A stretch of DNA of 64,000 bases. It comes from Thermacetogenium sp. UBA4966 (lineage in GTDB: Bacteria; Bacillota; DSM-12270; Thermacetogeniales; Thermacetogeniaceae). The notes beneath the pieces are model-generated. The model saw nothing but the letters and a program-made list of their open reading frames with translations. It searched no databases and was not told the origin of the DNA. Below, one piece after another: positions 33,152-41,208 of this stretch. A program made the translations under genes and the position numbers. Positions within the stretch are counted from its first letter, which is position 1. Each line of letters opens with the position of its first letter. The stretch is from contig DHAA01000040.1 in assembly GCA_002397275.1 (NCBI GenBank), positions 40,794 through 104,793 on the forward strand, read 5' to 3'.

Positions 33152-33751
33152 TTAAGCACAGCAGGGACACAACCTTTTCTTCCACAAGGGACACAATTCC
33201 TGTGCCGCATCCACCAAAACAGCGTCGAACTGTTTGGCTTTATTGGCAACCACATTATCCCAACACTCCCGCCAGCTCAGAGCCTGACGGTAAGGGCGAT
33301 CTGAGGTCATGGCATCCACCGCGTCGCACAGGGCGATGATTCGCGACCCCAACGGGATGGCCTCCTCCTTTAATCCGGACGGATAACCCTCTCCATCCCA
33401 GCGTTCATGGTGACAGAGGACTATCAATGCTATTTGTTCAAGCTGCCGCGATTTAATTAAAATGTTGTATCCGATCACCGGATGACGCTGAATGGCCGCC
33501 CGTTCATGAGGCAACAGCCTGCACGGCTTACGCAAGACATGATCCGGAACTCCAATCTTGCCGATATCATGCAGATGAGCAGCCATGTGTACTGTCTCCA
33601 ACTCCGCTCCCTCTAAACCAGCCCGGCGCGACAACTCCAAAGCCATATCCGCTACCCGCCTGGAATGGCCGCAGGTATATGGGTCTCTGGCTTCCAGGGC
33701 TTCCACAAGACAATCAATTATATCGTGGTATGCCTTTTGCAGATTCCTCAC
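33152..33751 (-). CDS. HD-GYP domain phosphodiesterase-like protein
   Basis: 199 residues comprising one HD-GYP domain with no sensor attached. The metal-binding HDIGKIGVPD is at about 62-71, CHHERWDGEGYPSGL near 112-126, and IIALCDAVDAMTSDRPYR near 138. The usual GYP triad lies in GEGYPSG. Such enzymes degrade cyclic-di-GMP. The C-terminus ends in an unusual Cys cluster (CPLWKKRLCPCCA). The gene stands alone on this strand. Confidence 0.85.
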   Translation of the reverse strand: MRNLQKAYHDIIDCLVEALEARDPYTCGHSRRVADMALELSRRAGLEGAELETVHMAAHLHDIGKIGVPDHVLRKPCRLLPHERAAIQRHPVIGYNILIKSRQLEQIALIVLCHHERWDGEGYPSGLKEEAIPLGSRIIALCDAVDAMTSDRPYRQALSWRECWDNVVANKAKQFDAVLVDAAQELCPLWKKRLCPCCA

Positions 33752-33873
33752 CCCCTGATGCCTTTTTATTCAGTTACTCCCAGGTGACCGTCGCCATAAA
33801 AAGCATCAGAGGCGAGTTAGTAAGAGGGGATGATCTAACCCGCCCCTGAATGCCCATCAACACCAAGCTGCAA

Positions 33874-34230
33874 TCATCCTATTTCCCGGGCCAACGTCTC
33901 GGAAATATGCGACCAGGCCCTGCGGGTGAAAATGGTTTTAACTCCCATTTTTCGGGCTTTTTCTTTAATCTTTACGGCACATCCGTGATTTACATAATTG
34001 GTAAGTACGAGAACAACATCTACCTCTTGCGGTATCTCGACTGCCACATGTCCCTTTTTGCGGCCGCTAAGGTGTTTGATCTCTGTAAAACCGAAGCCTT
34101 TCAACTTAGCGGGGATGTTGCCCAGATAATCACCTCCGACGATAAAAACCGACACGTTATCCCTCCCGTCTGGCATAGTATTGACAACAAGCTGCTTTCT
34201 TTTATAGATATAGTTAGAACTAACTAACAT
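33874..34230 (-). CDS. DUF2325 domain protein
   Basis: 118 residues at most. The DUF2325 pattern is clear: VFIVGGDYLGNIPAKLKGFG, HLSGRKKG, VDVVLVLTNYVNHG, then GVKTIFTRRAWSHISETLA. The start is uncertain: ATG 34230 and ATG 34176 both lack a good ribosome site, and the domain begins near the second. A Fur-like box lies 53 bases upstream. The molecular function is not established. Confidence 0.75.
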   Translation of the reverse strand: MLVSSNYIYKRKQLVVNTMPDGRDNVSVFIVGGDYLGNIPAKLKGFGFTEIKHLSGRKKGHVAVEIPQEVDVVLVLTNYVNHGCAVKIKEKARKMGVKTIFTRRAWSHISETLAREIG

Positions 34231-34282
34231 TATGGGAAAATAAAAACGCCGTTACGACACTTTTTTTATGTCACCCCCTAAC

Positions 34283-34297
34283 TGATAATCGTTCTCA
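34283..34297 (-). promoter_or_regulatory. Fur-box-like operator
   Basis: TGATAATCGTTCTCA matches the 7-1-7 Fur consensus at 13 of 15 positions by my count. Its position before the DUF2325 gene suggests iron control. The rest of the 34231-34533 gap shows no gene. Confidence 0.55.
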
Positions 34298-34533
34298 TTT
34301 CTTTGAATGATGATATTCCATCCCCAACTGTTTGTCAATAGCCCCACACAAAAATTTTACGAATTGAACGGGCGATCAGAGAGCGTTGATCATGATAAAC
34401 CGTATAAAATAATTTTAATTAAACTGGTTTCTAGCACATTGTTTTTGTTGTTTTGGCTCCGGCTATAAATAACTGCTGATGAAATACAAGCGGCGATTCG
34501 GCGATTCAATGAAGCGGAACTGACTGGCTTGCG

Positions 34534-35853
34534 TTATGCAAAGCCCAGCTTTATAAAAATAATGTATACATAAATAGTAGCCATCGCCAGGGAGATCAAG
34601 GTCACCGGAACGCTCACTCTCAGGAAATCCATAAAAGACATCGGTACCTCTTCCCTGACAGCTATGGAGGCAACAACCAAGTTTGCCGAAGAGGCAATTA
34701 AAGTACCGTTACCACCCAGACAGGCGCCCAAAGCAAGCGACCACCAGAGAGTGGAGACTTCCACCGCCGGCAGAGCCAATTGGAGACTCATATCCTGAAC
34801 CAGAGGAATTAAGGTAGCCACCAGCGGAATATTGTCGACAAAGGCAGAGGAAATCCCGGCGCCCCATAAGATAATGAGAGAAGTAAACCCCGCATTGCCG
34901 CCGGTTGCTTCTATCATCCAAGTTGCGGCCTGTTTGATAATGCCCACCTCAACCAGGCCCCCGACCAGAACAAACAAACCGGCGAAGAATAGAAGGGTCC
35001 CCCATTCCACCGTATGAAACACTTCTTCCAGATCGCTTTCTTTGACTCCAATGAGCATCAGAATCGTCGCCCCCGCCAAAGCCACCACAGCCGGTTCTAT
35101 ATGCAAAAATTGGTGCAGAATAAAACCAAGCAAAGTAAGGGCAAAGGCAAAAAGAGCCTTTTTTGCCAGTGTCGTATCCCGAATATAGTCTTTCGGATCA
35201 ATTCCCATAAGCTTTTCTTTATTTTGTTCATCTACCTGAAGATAATTTTTATAAGTCATTTTTAAATAGATAATTGTCGCAACCAGAATAATGATAATGA
35301 TCGGTGTGATATGAATCAGAAAATCATTAAATGAAATGCCCGCCGCTACGCCGATCATAATATTCGGCGGATCGCCCACCAACGTAGCGGCGCCGCCGAT
35401 ATTGCAGACAAGGATTTCCGTAATGAGGAACGGGGTGGGATTTATATGCAGAATCCGGGCGATACTGATTATGATCGGGGTAATCAATAAAACCGTCGTC
35501 ACATTATCAATAAAGGCTGAACCAATGGCAGTCAGCAAAGCTAGCCGTACCAGTATTTTCACGGGATCTCCCTGGGCGCTTTGAGCGGTTTTAACCGCGA
35601 CATACTGAAAGATTCCGCTCTTATTTGTGATCCCTACCAGAACCATCATACCGAAGAGCAGAATAATGGTGGCCCAATGAATATGCTCCGTATATGCAGC
35701 ATGAAAATCCACGATGCCCAGTATAACCATGAGGAGCGCGCCGCACAGTGCGATAATGGTGCGGCTAATTTTTTCAGAGACGATAAAAGCGTAACAAATG
35801 AGGAAGATGGCCGCTGCGACAACAACCTGCCAGTTGGCCGCGTTCTGTACCAT
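34534..35853 (-). CDS. ArsB/NhaD-superfamily (ion transporter) permease
   Basis: 439 residues with about 11 membrane spans and two related halves. The family markers VGDPPNIMIG near 160 and ACLGGNGTLIASSANLV near 385 identify the IT superfamily (NhaD, ArsB, P-protein-like). It could move Na+/H+, arsenite, a dicarboxylate or another anion. The ATG at 35853 is chosen because GGGGG lies 8 bases upstream. The PII-type gene precedes it on the same strand, suggesting PII control, and a cobalamin riboswitch lies upstream of both. Confidence 0.85.
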   Translation of the reverse strand: MVQNAANWQVVVAAAIFLICYAFIVSEKISRTIIALCGALLMVILGIVDFHAAYTEHIHWATIILLFGMMVLVGITNKSGIFQYVAVKTAQSAQGDPVKILVRLALLTAIGSAFIDNVTTVLLITPIIISIARILHINPTPFLITEILVCNIGGAATLVGDPPNIMIGVAAGISFNDFLIHITPIIIIILVATIIYLKMTYKNYLQVDEQNKEKLMGIDPKDYIRDTTLAKKALFAFALTLLGFILHQFLHIEPAVVALAGATILMLIGVKESDLEEVFHTVEWGTLLFFAGLFVLVGGLVEVGIIKQAATWMIEATGGNAGFTSLIILWGAGISSAFVDNIPLVATLIPLVQDMSLQLALPAVEVSTLWWSLALGACLGGNGTLIASSANLVVASIAVREEVPMSFMDFLRVSVPVTLISLAMATIYVYIIFIKLGFA

Positions 35854-35994
35854 ATTTGTATCCCCCTTCATAATTTTATTTCATTGATGTATAGGCAAGG
35901 GTAAGTATAAGAAGGGGACTAACTGCTATTCTCGCCTTCTTTCTTTGAAATACGCTCGCTTAGTGAAGCAAACACTTTTTCTAACGGTCATATC

Positions 35995-36306
35995 TCAAAA
36001 CCCTTCGATGATGCCGACAACTTGGTCAAGCGAGACAACAAAAGCAATACCCTTATGAGGTTCGTTCAAATCCAACCCTTTTTCAATAGCATTTAAAACA
36101 GTCTGGGCTTTGTCTTTAGCAATTAAAGTCAACACAATCTCTTTTTCCGGTTCGATGCTAATCCCCAACAATAATCGGAACGCGGCGCCGCGCCCGTAAA
36201 GGATGGTTCCTCCTTCAGCTCCGGCCTGATGAGAAATATCCACAACTTTATCGGCCTTGCCTTTGTTTACGATGGTTACAATCAGTTTGTAATCCTCTAA
36301 TATCAC
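35995..36306 (-). CDS. PII-like signalling protein
   Basis: About 103 residues from GTG 36306 (AGAGGGGG about 11 bases upstream); the frame is open further upstream but not PII-like. It shows the PII core: YKLIVTIVNKGKADKVVDIS, AGAEGGTILYGRG, IEPEKEIVLTLI and GIAFVVSLDQVVG. Its domain pattern matches those in the tandem PII protein at 13013. It precedes a membrane transporter gene by 141 bases, the typical PII-transporter pairing. Confidence 0.8.
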   Translation of the reverse strand: MILEDYKLIVTIVNKGKADKVVDISHQAGAEGGTILYGRGAAFRLLLGISIEPEKEIVLTLIAKDKAQTVLNAIEKGLDLNEPHKGIAFVVSLDQVVGIIEGF

Positions 36307-36427
36307 CGCTGACAAACCCCCTCTTAATAAATGGATACCTCCATAGGAACGACGCTCTACAACTCCCGCCAAACTTTGAATTAGTCTGTGGCTATCATAC
36401 GATAAAACCATAAGCTTTTCAATTTAA

Positions 36428-36460
36428 ATAAAAAAAAGTTCCGGCAGCAAGCCGCCGGAA
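36428..36460 (-). terminator. Second terminator downstream of the cobalamin riboswitch
   Basis: On the minus strand TTCCGGC...GCCGGAA is followed by CTTTTTTTT. It lies 34 bases after the riboswitch terminator and before the PII gene. Confidence 0.7.
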
Positions 36461-36486
36461 GAAAAGCAAAACGACAATGGGTTTTA

Positions 36487-36518
36487 ATAAAAAACTCCAG
36501 TCCCAAGAGAGACTGGAG
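36487..36518 (-). terminator. Riboswitch expression-platform terminator
   Basis: On the minus strand CTCCAGTC...GACTGGAG is followed by TTTTTTATT, about 50 bases after the aptamer end. It is the likely OFF structure of the cobalamin riboswitch. Confidence 0.75.
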
Positions 36519-36569
36519 ATGGTCAAGCAAACCTAGCAAAAATGCCTGGCAACACCCTCTCCATGGGAA

Positions 36570-36750
36570 GGTATAAACTGCCTAAAGCCCAAGCGGGTCT
36601 CCTGACTGGTGGTTTCTTAACGCTTTCCTGCCGCCTTCCCGGATACTCTCCAGTGGCCTATCTTGCAGAAAGCTTCCCACTTACAGTGGCCGGACCGTCC
36701 AGGATTTTCACCTGGTTCCCTCTTACTCTTCGCCATACGGCAAAGTAACT
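36570..36750 (-). ncRNA. Cobalamin riboswitch (aptamer) upstream of PII/transporter genes
   Basis: Read on the minus strand, the region contains the B12 box AGTCAGGAGACCCGC (36593-36608), preceded by the GCCACTG core (revcomp of CAGTGGC near 36653), GGGAAGGCGGCAGGAAAG, and GGTGAAAATCCTGGACGGTC upstream. These are the conserved cobalamin aptamer elements in order. It begins about 120 bases after the pheA stop and is followed by two terminators and then the PII gene. Confidence 0.85.
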
Positions 36751-36872
36751 TGAGCCGAAGTTATTAACTTTTATAGACTATTTCTACGCCGTTACTTGAA
36801 TTCCTGCAAACATATTTTTTTATTATGAATTTTATTTCAGCCTGTGTGTGCGGCGCATTTTCTACGGCAGTA

Positions 36873-37706
36873 TCATCCACCGTAAGAAAAATATGATCCC
36901 AGCAGCTTAAGCCCGGTGGTGATCGCGGACAGGTCGTCGAGCAGGCCGCGGACAACCGGATCCGCGACGCTTCCCATAAAATCCAGGAAAAAAATATATT
37001 CTCCTAATTTTCTTTTCGCCGGCCTGGACTCAATGCGCGTCAGGTTGATGCCCCGCAGAGCAAATTCCCGCAGTACAAGGTACAGTGCGCCGGGGCGGTC
37101 GGGGACGCAGAAGAGCAGGGATGTTTTGCAGCGCTCCCCCATACAGGGCGACTGCTCCCTGCCTATGGCCAAAAACCGCGTTGCGTTATGCGGAAAGTCG
37201 TTGACCCCCGCTATTAGTATCTCCAGATGATAAACACAGGCCGCGGCAGAGGCCAAAGCCGCCCAGGGACGGCTGGATTCCGCTACCAGAACGGCGGCGG
37301 CCGCGGTGCTGGAACACTCCTGCCGGCTTACGTCGGGGAGTCTGTTTTGGAGAAACTCCCGGCACTGTGCGAAAGCCTGGGGATGAGACAACACCTTTTC
37401 GATCTTGGTCAGAGGTGTTCCCGGCCGTGCCAGTAAATTATGGGCCACAGGCAAGAGAACCTCCTCCCGCACAGCCAGGTCAAAGCCGGCGAGCAGATCA
37501 AAAACAATGCCCACCGAACCCTCCGTTGAATTTTCAACGGGTACTATCCCTTCCTCCAGCATGCCGGAGGCAACCCCGCTGAAGATTTTTTCCAGTGAAC
37601 CGCATTCCACCAACTCACATTTTTTTCTCTTAGAGTGGCCGCGGGCGGCAGCCTCGGAAAAGGAGCCCCGCGGCCCCAGGTAACCCAAACGATAAACGTT
37701 TTCCAT
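36873..37706 (-). CDS. pheA: Prephenate dehydratase
   Basis: Converts prephenate to phenylpyruvate in phenylalanine synthesis. About 277 residues: the catalytic domain at 1-185 (LGYLGPRGSFSEAAA, GIVPVENSTEGSVG, NDFPHNATRFL with the TRF motif) and a C-terminal ACT regulatory domain (residues 195-275, CVPDRPGALYLVLREFALRGINLTRIESRP), so it should be feedback-inhibited by phenylalanine. Start ATG 37706 directly follows the aroF stop; a GTG at 37718 is possible. Co-transcribed with aroF under the T-box leader. Confidence 0.93.
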   Translation of the reverse strand: MENVYRLGYLGPRGSFSEAAARGHSKRKKCELVECGSLEKIFSGVASGMLEEGIVPVENSTEGSVGIVFDLLAGFDLAVREEVLLPVAHNLLARPGTPLTKIEKVLSHPQAFAQCREFLQNRLPDVSRQECSSTAAAAVLVAESSRPWAALASAAACVYHLEILIAGVNDFPHNATRFLAIGREQSPCMGERCKTSLLFCVPDRPGALYLVLREFALRGINLTRIESRPAKRKLGEYIFFLDFMGSVADPVVRGLLDDLSAITTGLKLLGSYFSYGG

Positions 37707-37707
37707 C

Positions 37708-38721
37708 TCAGAGATCACGCCCCATCACCGCCGCTATCCCCCGCAGCTCTCCCATCAGAAGATCAAAATCATCCGGAGAAAGCGATTGCGGCCCATCGCA
37801 TAAGGCATGGACGGGATCCGGGTGAACCTCGACAAGCAGGCCGTCCGCTCCTGCCGCCACCGCTGCTCTGGACATAGGAGCAACCAATTCCCGCTTGCCT
37901 GTAGCATGGCTGGGGTCGACGATCACCGGAAGGTGAGACAGCTCCGCCACCAGCGGGACGGCGCTCAGGTCAAGGGTATTGCGTGTGGCGCTTTCAAAGG
38001 TGCGAATGCCGCGTTCACAAAGGATCACCTTTTCATTCCCTTCTGCTAGAATATATTCCGCAGCCATCAGCCACTCGTCGATGGTTGCCGAGAAGCCTCG
38101 CTTGAGGAGAACCGGTTTTCGGCAACGTCCCGCCGCCTGCAGCAGACTGAAATTATGCATGTTTCTGGCGCCCACCTGTAACATATCTACATACTCCATC
38201 GCCATTTCTAGACCAGATTCATCCAGCACCTCGGTAACGGCAGCCAGTCCGGTCTCTTCCGCGACGGCCGCCAATAATTTTAGCCCTTCTTTACCCATTC
38301 CCCTGAAGCTGTAAGGTGATGTTCTAGGCTTGAAGGCGCCGCCGCGCAACACCTCGGCGCCGGCCGCCGCTACCCTGCGGGCCGCGGTGAGCAACTGCTC
38401 CCGGCTTTCCACAGCGCAGGGGCCGGCGATGACAACCAGCTTGCCCCCTCCGAAAACAGCATTTTTCACGCGGACCAGACTTTTTTCACTTTTAACCTCC
38501 CGGCTCACCAATTTATACGGCTTCATGATCGGCGTCACCCGCTCTACGCCGGGCATAGCCTCCAACCCCAACGAATAGATCCCCCCCCTGTCCCCTACGG
38601 CGCCGATGACCAGGCGCTTTACACCGCGGATAAAATGAGCGTCAAAACCTGCGCTTTCCAGCCTTCGCCGCACAGCGGCAACTTCCTCGTTCCTCGCCGT
38701 TAACTTCATCACCACTACCAT
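37708..38721 (-). CDS. aroF: 3-deoxy-7-phosphoheptulonate synthase (DAHP synthase)
   Basis: First step of aromatic amino-acid synthesis: phosphoenolpyruvate plus erythrose 4-phosphate. 337 residues, type I-beta: an N-terminal ferredoxin-like regulatory region (1-70) then the barrel with [65 protein letters not shown] and [17 protein letters not shown] precedes the ATG. Expression is controlled by the upstream T-box leader. Confidence 0.94.
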   Translation of the reverse strand: MVVVMKLTARNEEVAAVRRRLESAGFDAHFIRGVKRLVIGAVGDRGGIYSLGLEAMPGVERVTPIMKPYKLVSREVKSEKSLVRVKNAVFGGGKLVVIAGPCAVESREQLLTAARRVAAAGAEVLRGGAFKPRTSPYSFRGMGKEGLKLLAAVAEETGLAAVTEVLDESGLEMAMEYVDMLQVGARNMHNFSLLQAAGRCRKPVLLKRGFSATIDEWLMAAEYILAEGNEKVILCERGIRTFESATRNTLDLSAVPLVAELSHLPVIVDPSHATGKRELVAPMSRAAVAAGADGLLVEVHPDPVHALCDGPQSLSPDDFDLLMGELRGIAAVMGRDL

Positions 38722-38741
38722 GGTCTAACCCCTCTCTCTTC

Positions 38742-39175
38742 AAATAATAAAAAGCCCGCCGCTCCCGGAAAGGGACGAAAGCGACGGACTTCCGCGGTAC
38801 CACCCTAATTTGGCCAAAAGGCCCCCTTAAAAGAGGCGCCGGAATATCTTCCCTGATGGCAAAGCACACGGCCAGGCCGCTCGACACGCTGCTCGCTAAA
38901 AAAGCTTCTCATCCCAAAGGACGAGAAGCTCTCGCTTACCGCATTACCACCCTGATTTGGCCCGTTTAGAAACGGAACCCACTCACAAAAAGTACGGGAA
39001 ATTATTCCGATACCCCCTCCCGTGTAACGTCGGGAGACAACGGTCAAACCTACTCGCCGCAGCCCGCGGTTTCAGCAGACATCTCCGGAGAGAACTTCAA
39101 CAGGCCATATTCCAGGGATGCTTGCAATCGGCGACATCCCCTCCCTGTGAAACTGGAACCGGTTTACTTTTCTCC
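38742..39175 (-). ncRNA. T-box leader with two T-box/terminator modules upstream of aroF-pheA
   Basis: Minus strand. A stem-I-like region covers about 39175-39010. The first T-box core AGGGTGGTAATGCGG is at 38953-38939, followed by terminator GAGCTTCTC...GAGAAGCTTTTTT (38930-38898). A second core AGGGTGGTACCGCGG lies at 38806-38792 with its own terminator ending in GGGCTTTTT (38757-38753). Only about 90 bases separate terminator 1 from core 2, too few for a full second stem I. A candidate specifier UUC (Phe) at 39094-39092, in the context UGAAG-UUC-UC, fits the genes controlled. Confidence 0.88.
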
Positions 39176-39286
39176 TTCACTGATCTTTCATTTTATTTTA
39201 TTACAAGTATTATATGCGCCGATAACCTGAGAATCAATATTTGGTCATTATATTTTTGTAAATTAATTAATAACATTTAGAAGGTA

Positions 39287-39460
39287 TTAGTATATCTTTA
39301 TAGAATAGTTATCTAATAAAATAGTTATTTTATCCCCACAGCCTGAACATGCGAGGATTTGTTTATCCGCGGAGGCCTTTTCATTATCTGATTTCGGCAG
39401 CTTGCGCTTCTTATATGCGCTGCGCTCTTCAAAAAAGCACTCAGAGACCTCGGCCGTCAT
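39287..39460 (-). other. Doubtful small frame with a CxxC motif
   Basis: A 57-codon minus-strand frame (ATG 39460) reads protein-like at its end (ADKQILACSGCGDKITI) but has no ribosome site and no recognised family. It may be a gene remnant. The rest of 39176-39742 shows no gene. Confidence 0.3.
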
Positions 39461-39742
39461 GCGGGTAAGGCGTTTCCATGCATGTATGGTTGAATGTGCA
39501 GTCGCGGCTTTGCAGAATCACCATCCCCTGGCGGTTCTTGCTTTATAAACGCTGCATGGGAAATTCCCGGCTACCGGCGCTGTCAACGACTGCAGGGAAC
39601 ACCTAGCCATAAGCGTCCCAAAACCAATGACAAAAATTGCTTTTAAAGGATCATATGTTGGCAGAAAACCACACGCCGGAAATCGCGGGAGGTGAATACT
39701 TATTGCCGGGTTAAAACGAAAAAACAAGAAAAGGGGGATCGC

Positions 39743-40318
39743 ATGAAAACGATTGAGCTCAGTTCGGTTCTAACTGCAGGAAAGGCCTTCACGGCAAAAG
39801 TAGAAGCCGACAGCAAAGTGAACGTGCGCAGCTGTTACCAATGCGGCAAATGCTCCGCGGGTTGTCCGGCGGCCTACGCCATGGACTATGCACCGCACCA
39901 GGTAATCCGCATGGTGCAGCTGGGACTGGAAGACAGGGTTTTGTCCTCACATGCCATCTGGCTGTGCGCCTCCTGCGAAAACTGCATTACCCGCTGCCCG
40001 CGTGATGTAGACCTGCCGGCTTTAATGGACACCCTGCGCAGAGCGGCCTACAAGAAGGGAACCGTCGCCGAGAAGAACGTAGCCCTGTTCAACAACCTGT
40101 TCCTGCAGTCTGTGGAAACTTACGGGCGTCCTCACGAGATGAGCATGATGATGCGCTACAACATGAAATCCGGGCAATTGATGAAAGATGTTTTTCGCGG
40201 GCCGGAGCTGATGAAGCGCGGCAAGATGTCCCTGCGTCCGGAAAAGATCAGAGACAACGGCGCGGTGAGGCGGATCTTCGGCAGAGTCCGCGCTTCAAGC
40301 GGAGGTGAACAGCTATGA
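39743..40318 (+). CDS. hdrC: Heterodisulfide reductase subunit C-like iron-sulfur protein
   Basis: 191 residues. Two [4Fe-4S] motifs, CYQCGKCSAGCP near 34-45 and CASCENCITRCPRD near 74-87, carry electrons between HdrA and HdrB in the cytoplasmic Hdr complex. Start ATG 39743 with GGGGG upstream. It overlaps hdrB by 4 bases and begins a seven-gene run. Confidence 0.9.
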   Translation: MKTIELSSVLTAGKAFTAKVEADSKVNVRSCYQCGKCSAGCPAAYAMDYAPHQVIRMVQLGLEDRVLSSHAIWLCASCENCITRCPRDVDLPALMDTLRRAAYKKGTVAEKNVALFNNLFLQSVETYGRPHEMSMMMRYNMKSGQLMKDVFRGPELMKRGKMSLRPEKIRDNGAVRRIFGRVRASSGGEQL

Positions 40319-41208
40319 AATACGCCTACTACCCCGGCTGTTCCCTGGACTCCACAGGCATTGAGTACCAACTCTCAACGAAGGCGGTGGCCGGAACGCT
40401 GGGGGTGGAGCTCTGGGAGATCCCGGAATGGAACTGCTGCGGCGCCAGCGCCGCCCACAACACCGACCGCCTGCTCTCCCTCGCCCTGCCGGCGCGCAAT
40501 CTTGCTCTGGCCGAGAAAGAGGGATTGGATGTGGCGGTTCCCTGCGCCGCCTGCTACAGCCGCATGAAAGCGACTGAAAAGGCGGTCAGGGGAAGCGAGG
40601 ATGTCAGAGAGAAAATATCGGAGATCATTGAGATGGAATACGGCGCCAGCAACCGCACCCTGGCATTGCTGGATGTCTTCACCAACCAGGCCGGCCTGGA
40701 GCAGGTAGCATCCCTGGCAACAAAACCGCTGCAGGGCCTCAAAACAGCCTGCTACTACGGCTGCCTGATGGTCAAACCCCCGCGCCTGGCGGAATTCGAC
40801 GACCCCGAGGACCCGCAGACAATGGACCGCCTGATGGATGCTCTGGGTGCGGAAGCCGTGTCCTGGCCCTACAAGACCGAGTGCTGCGGAGCAGGGTTCG
40901 CCTCCTCGCGCACCGATATCGTGCTGCAGATGTCCTATGAGGTATTGAGGCTGGCCAAGACTGCCGGCGCCGAGGCGGTCGTCACCGCCTGTCCCTTGTG
41001 CATGCTCAACTTGGATATGCGTCAGAAGGAGATCGAGGCCAAAAACGGAGTCGCCATTGACCTGCCGATCCTTTACTTCACCGAATTAATGGCCCTGGCT
41101 TTCGGACACAAACCGGCGGCGATAGGCTTCAACAAGCACTTCGTCGACACCACGCCTGTGGTCAGGAAAGTGGAGCAAGGGAGAAGAGCAAAGGAGGTTC
41201 AGCCATGA
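40315..41208 (+). CDS. hdrB: Heterodisulfide reductase subunit B-like protein (two CCG domains)
   Basis: 297 residues with two CCG domains, each binding a non-cubane [4Fe-4S] cluster where disulfides are cleaved: CSLDS...WNCCGASAAH...PCAACYSRM, and ACYYGCLM...TECCGAGFA...ACPLCMLN. In bacteria the disulfide is not CoM-CoB; a DsrC-like or low-molecular thiol is proposed. GGAGGTG precedes the ATG; it overlaps hdrA by 4 bases. Confidence 0.92.
   Translation: MKYAYYPGCSLDSTGIEYQLSTKAVAGTLGVELWEIPEWNCCGASAAHNTDRLLSLALPARNLALAEKEGLDVAVPCAACYSRMKATEKAVRGSEDVREKISEIIEMEYGASNRTLALLDVFTNQAGLEQVASLATKPLQGLKTACYYGCLMVKPPRLAEFDDPEDPQTMDRLMDALGAEAVSWPYKTECCGAGFASSRTDIVLQMSYEVLRLAKTAGAEAVVTACPLCMLNLDMRQKEIEAKNGVAIDLPILYFTELMALAFGHKPAAIGFNKHFVDTTPVVRKVEQGRRAKEVQP

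Noticed and set aside
36307..36411. Extended N-terminus for the PII protein at 35995
   Set aside because: The extra 35 residues do not match the PII fold, and a GTG with AGAGGGGG upstream gives a normal length.
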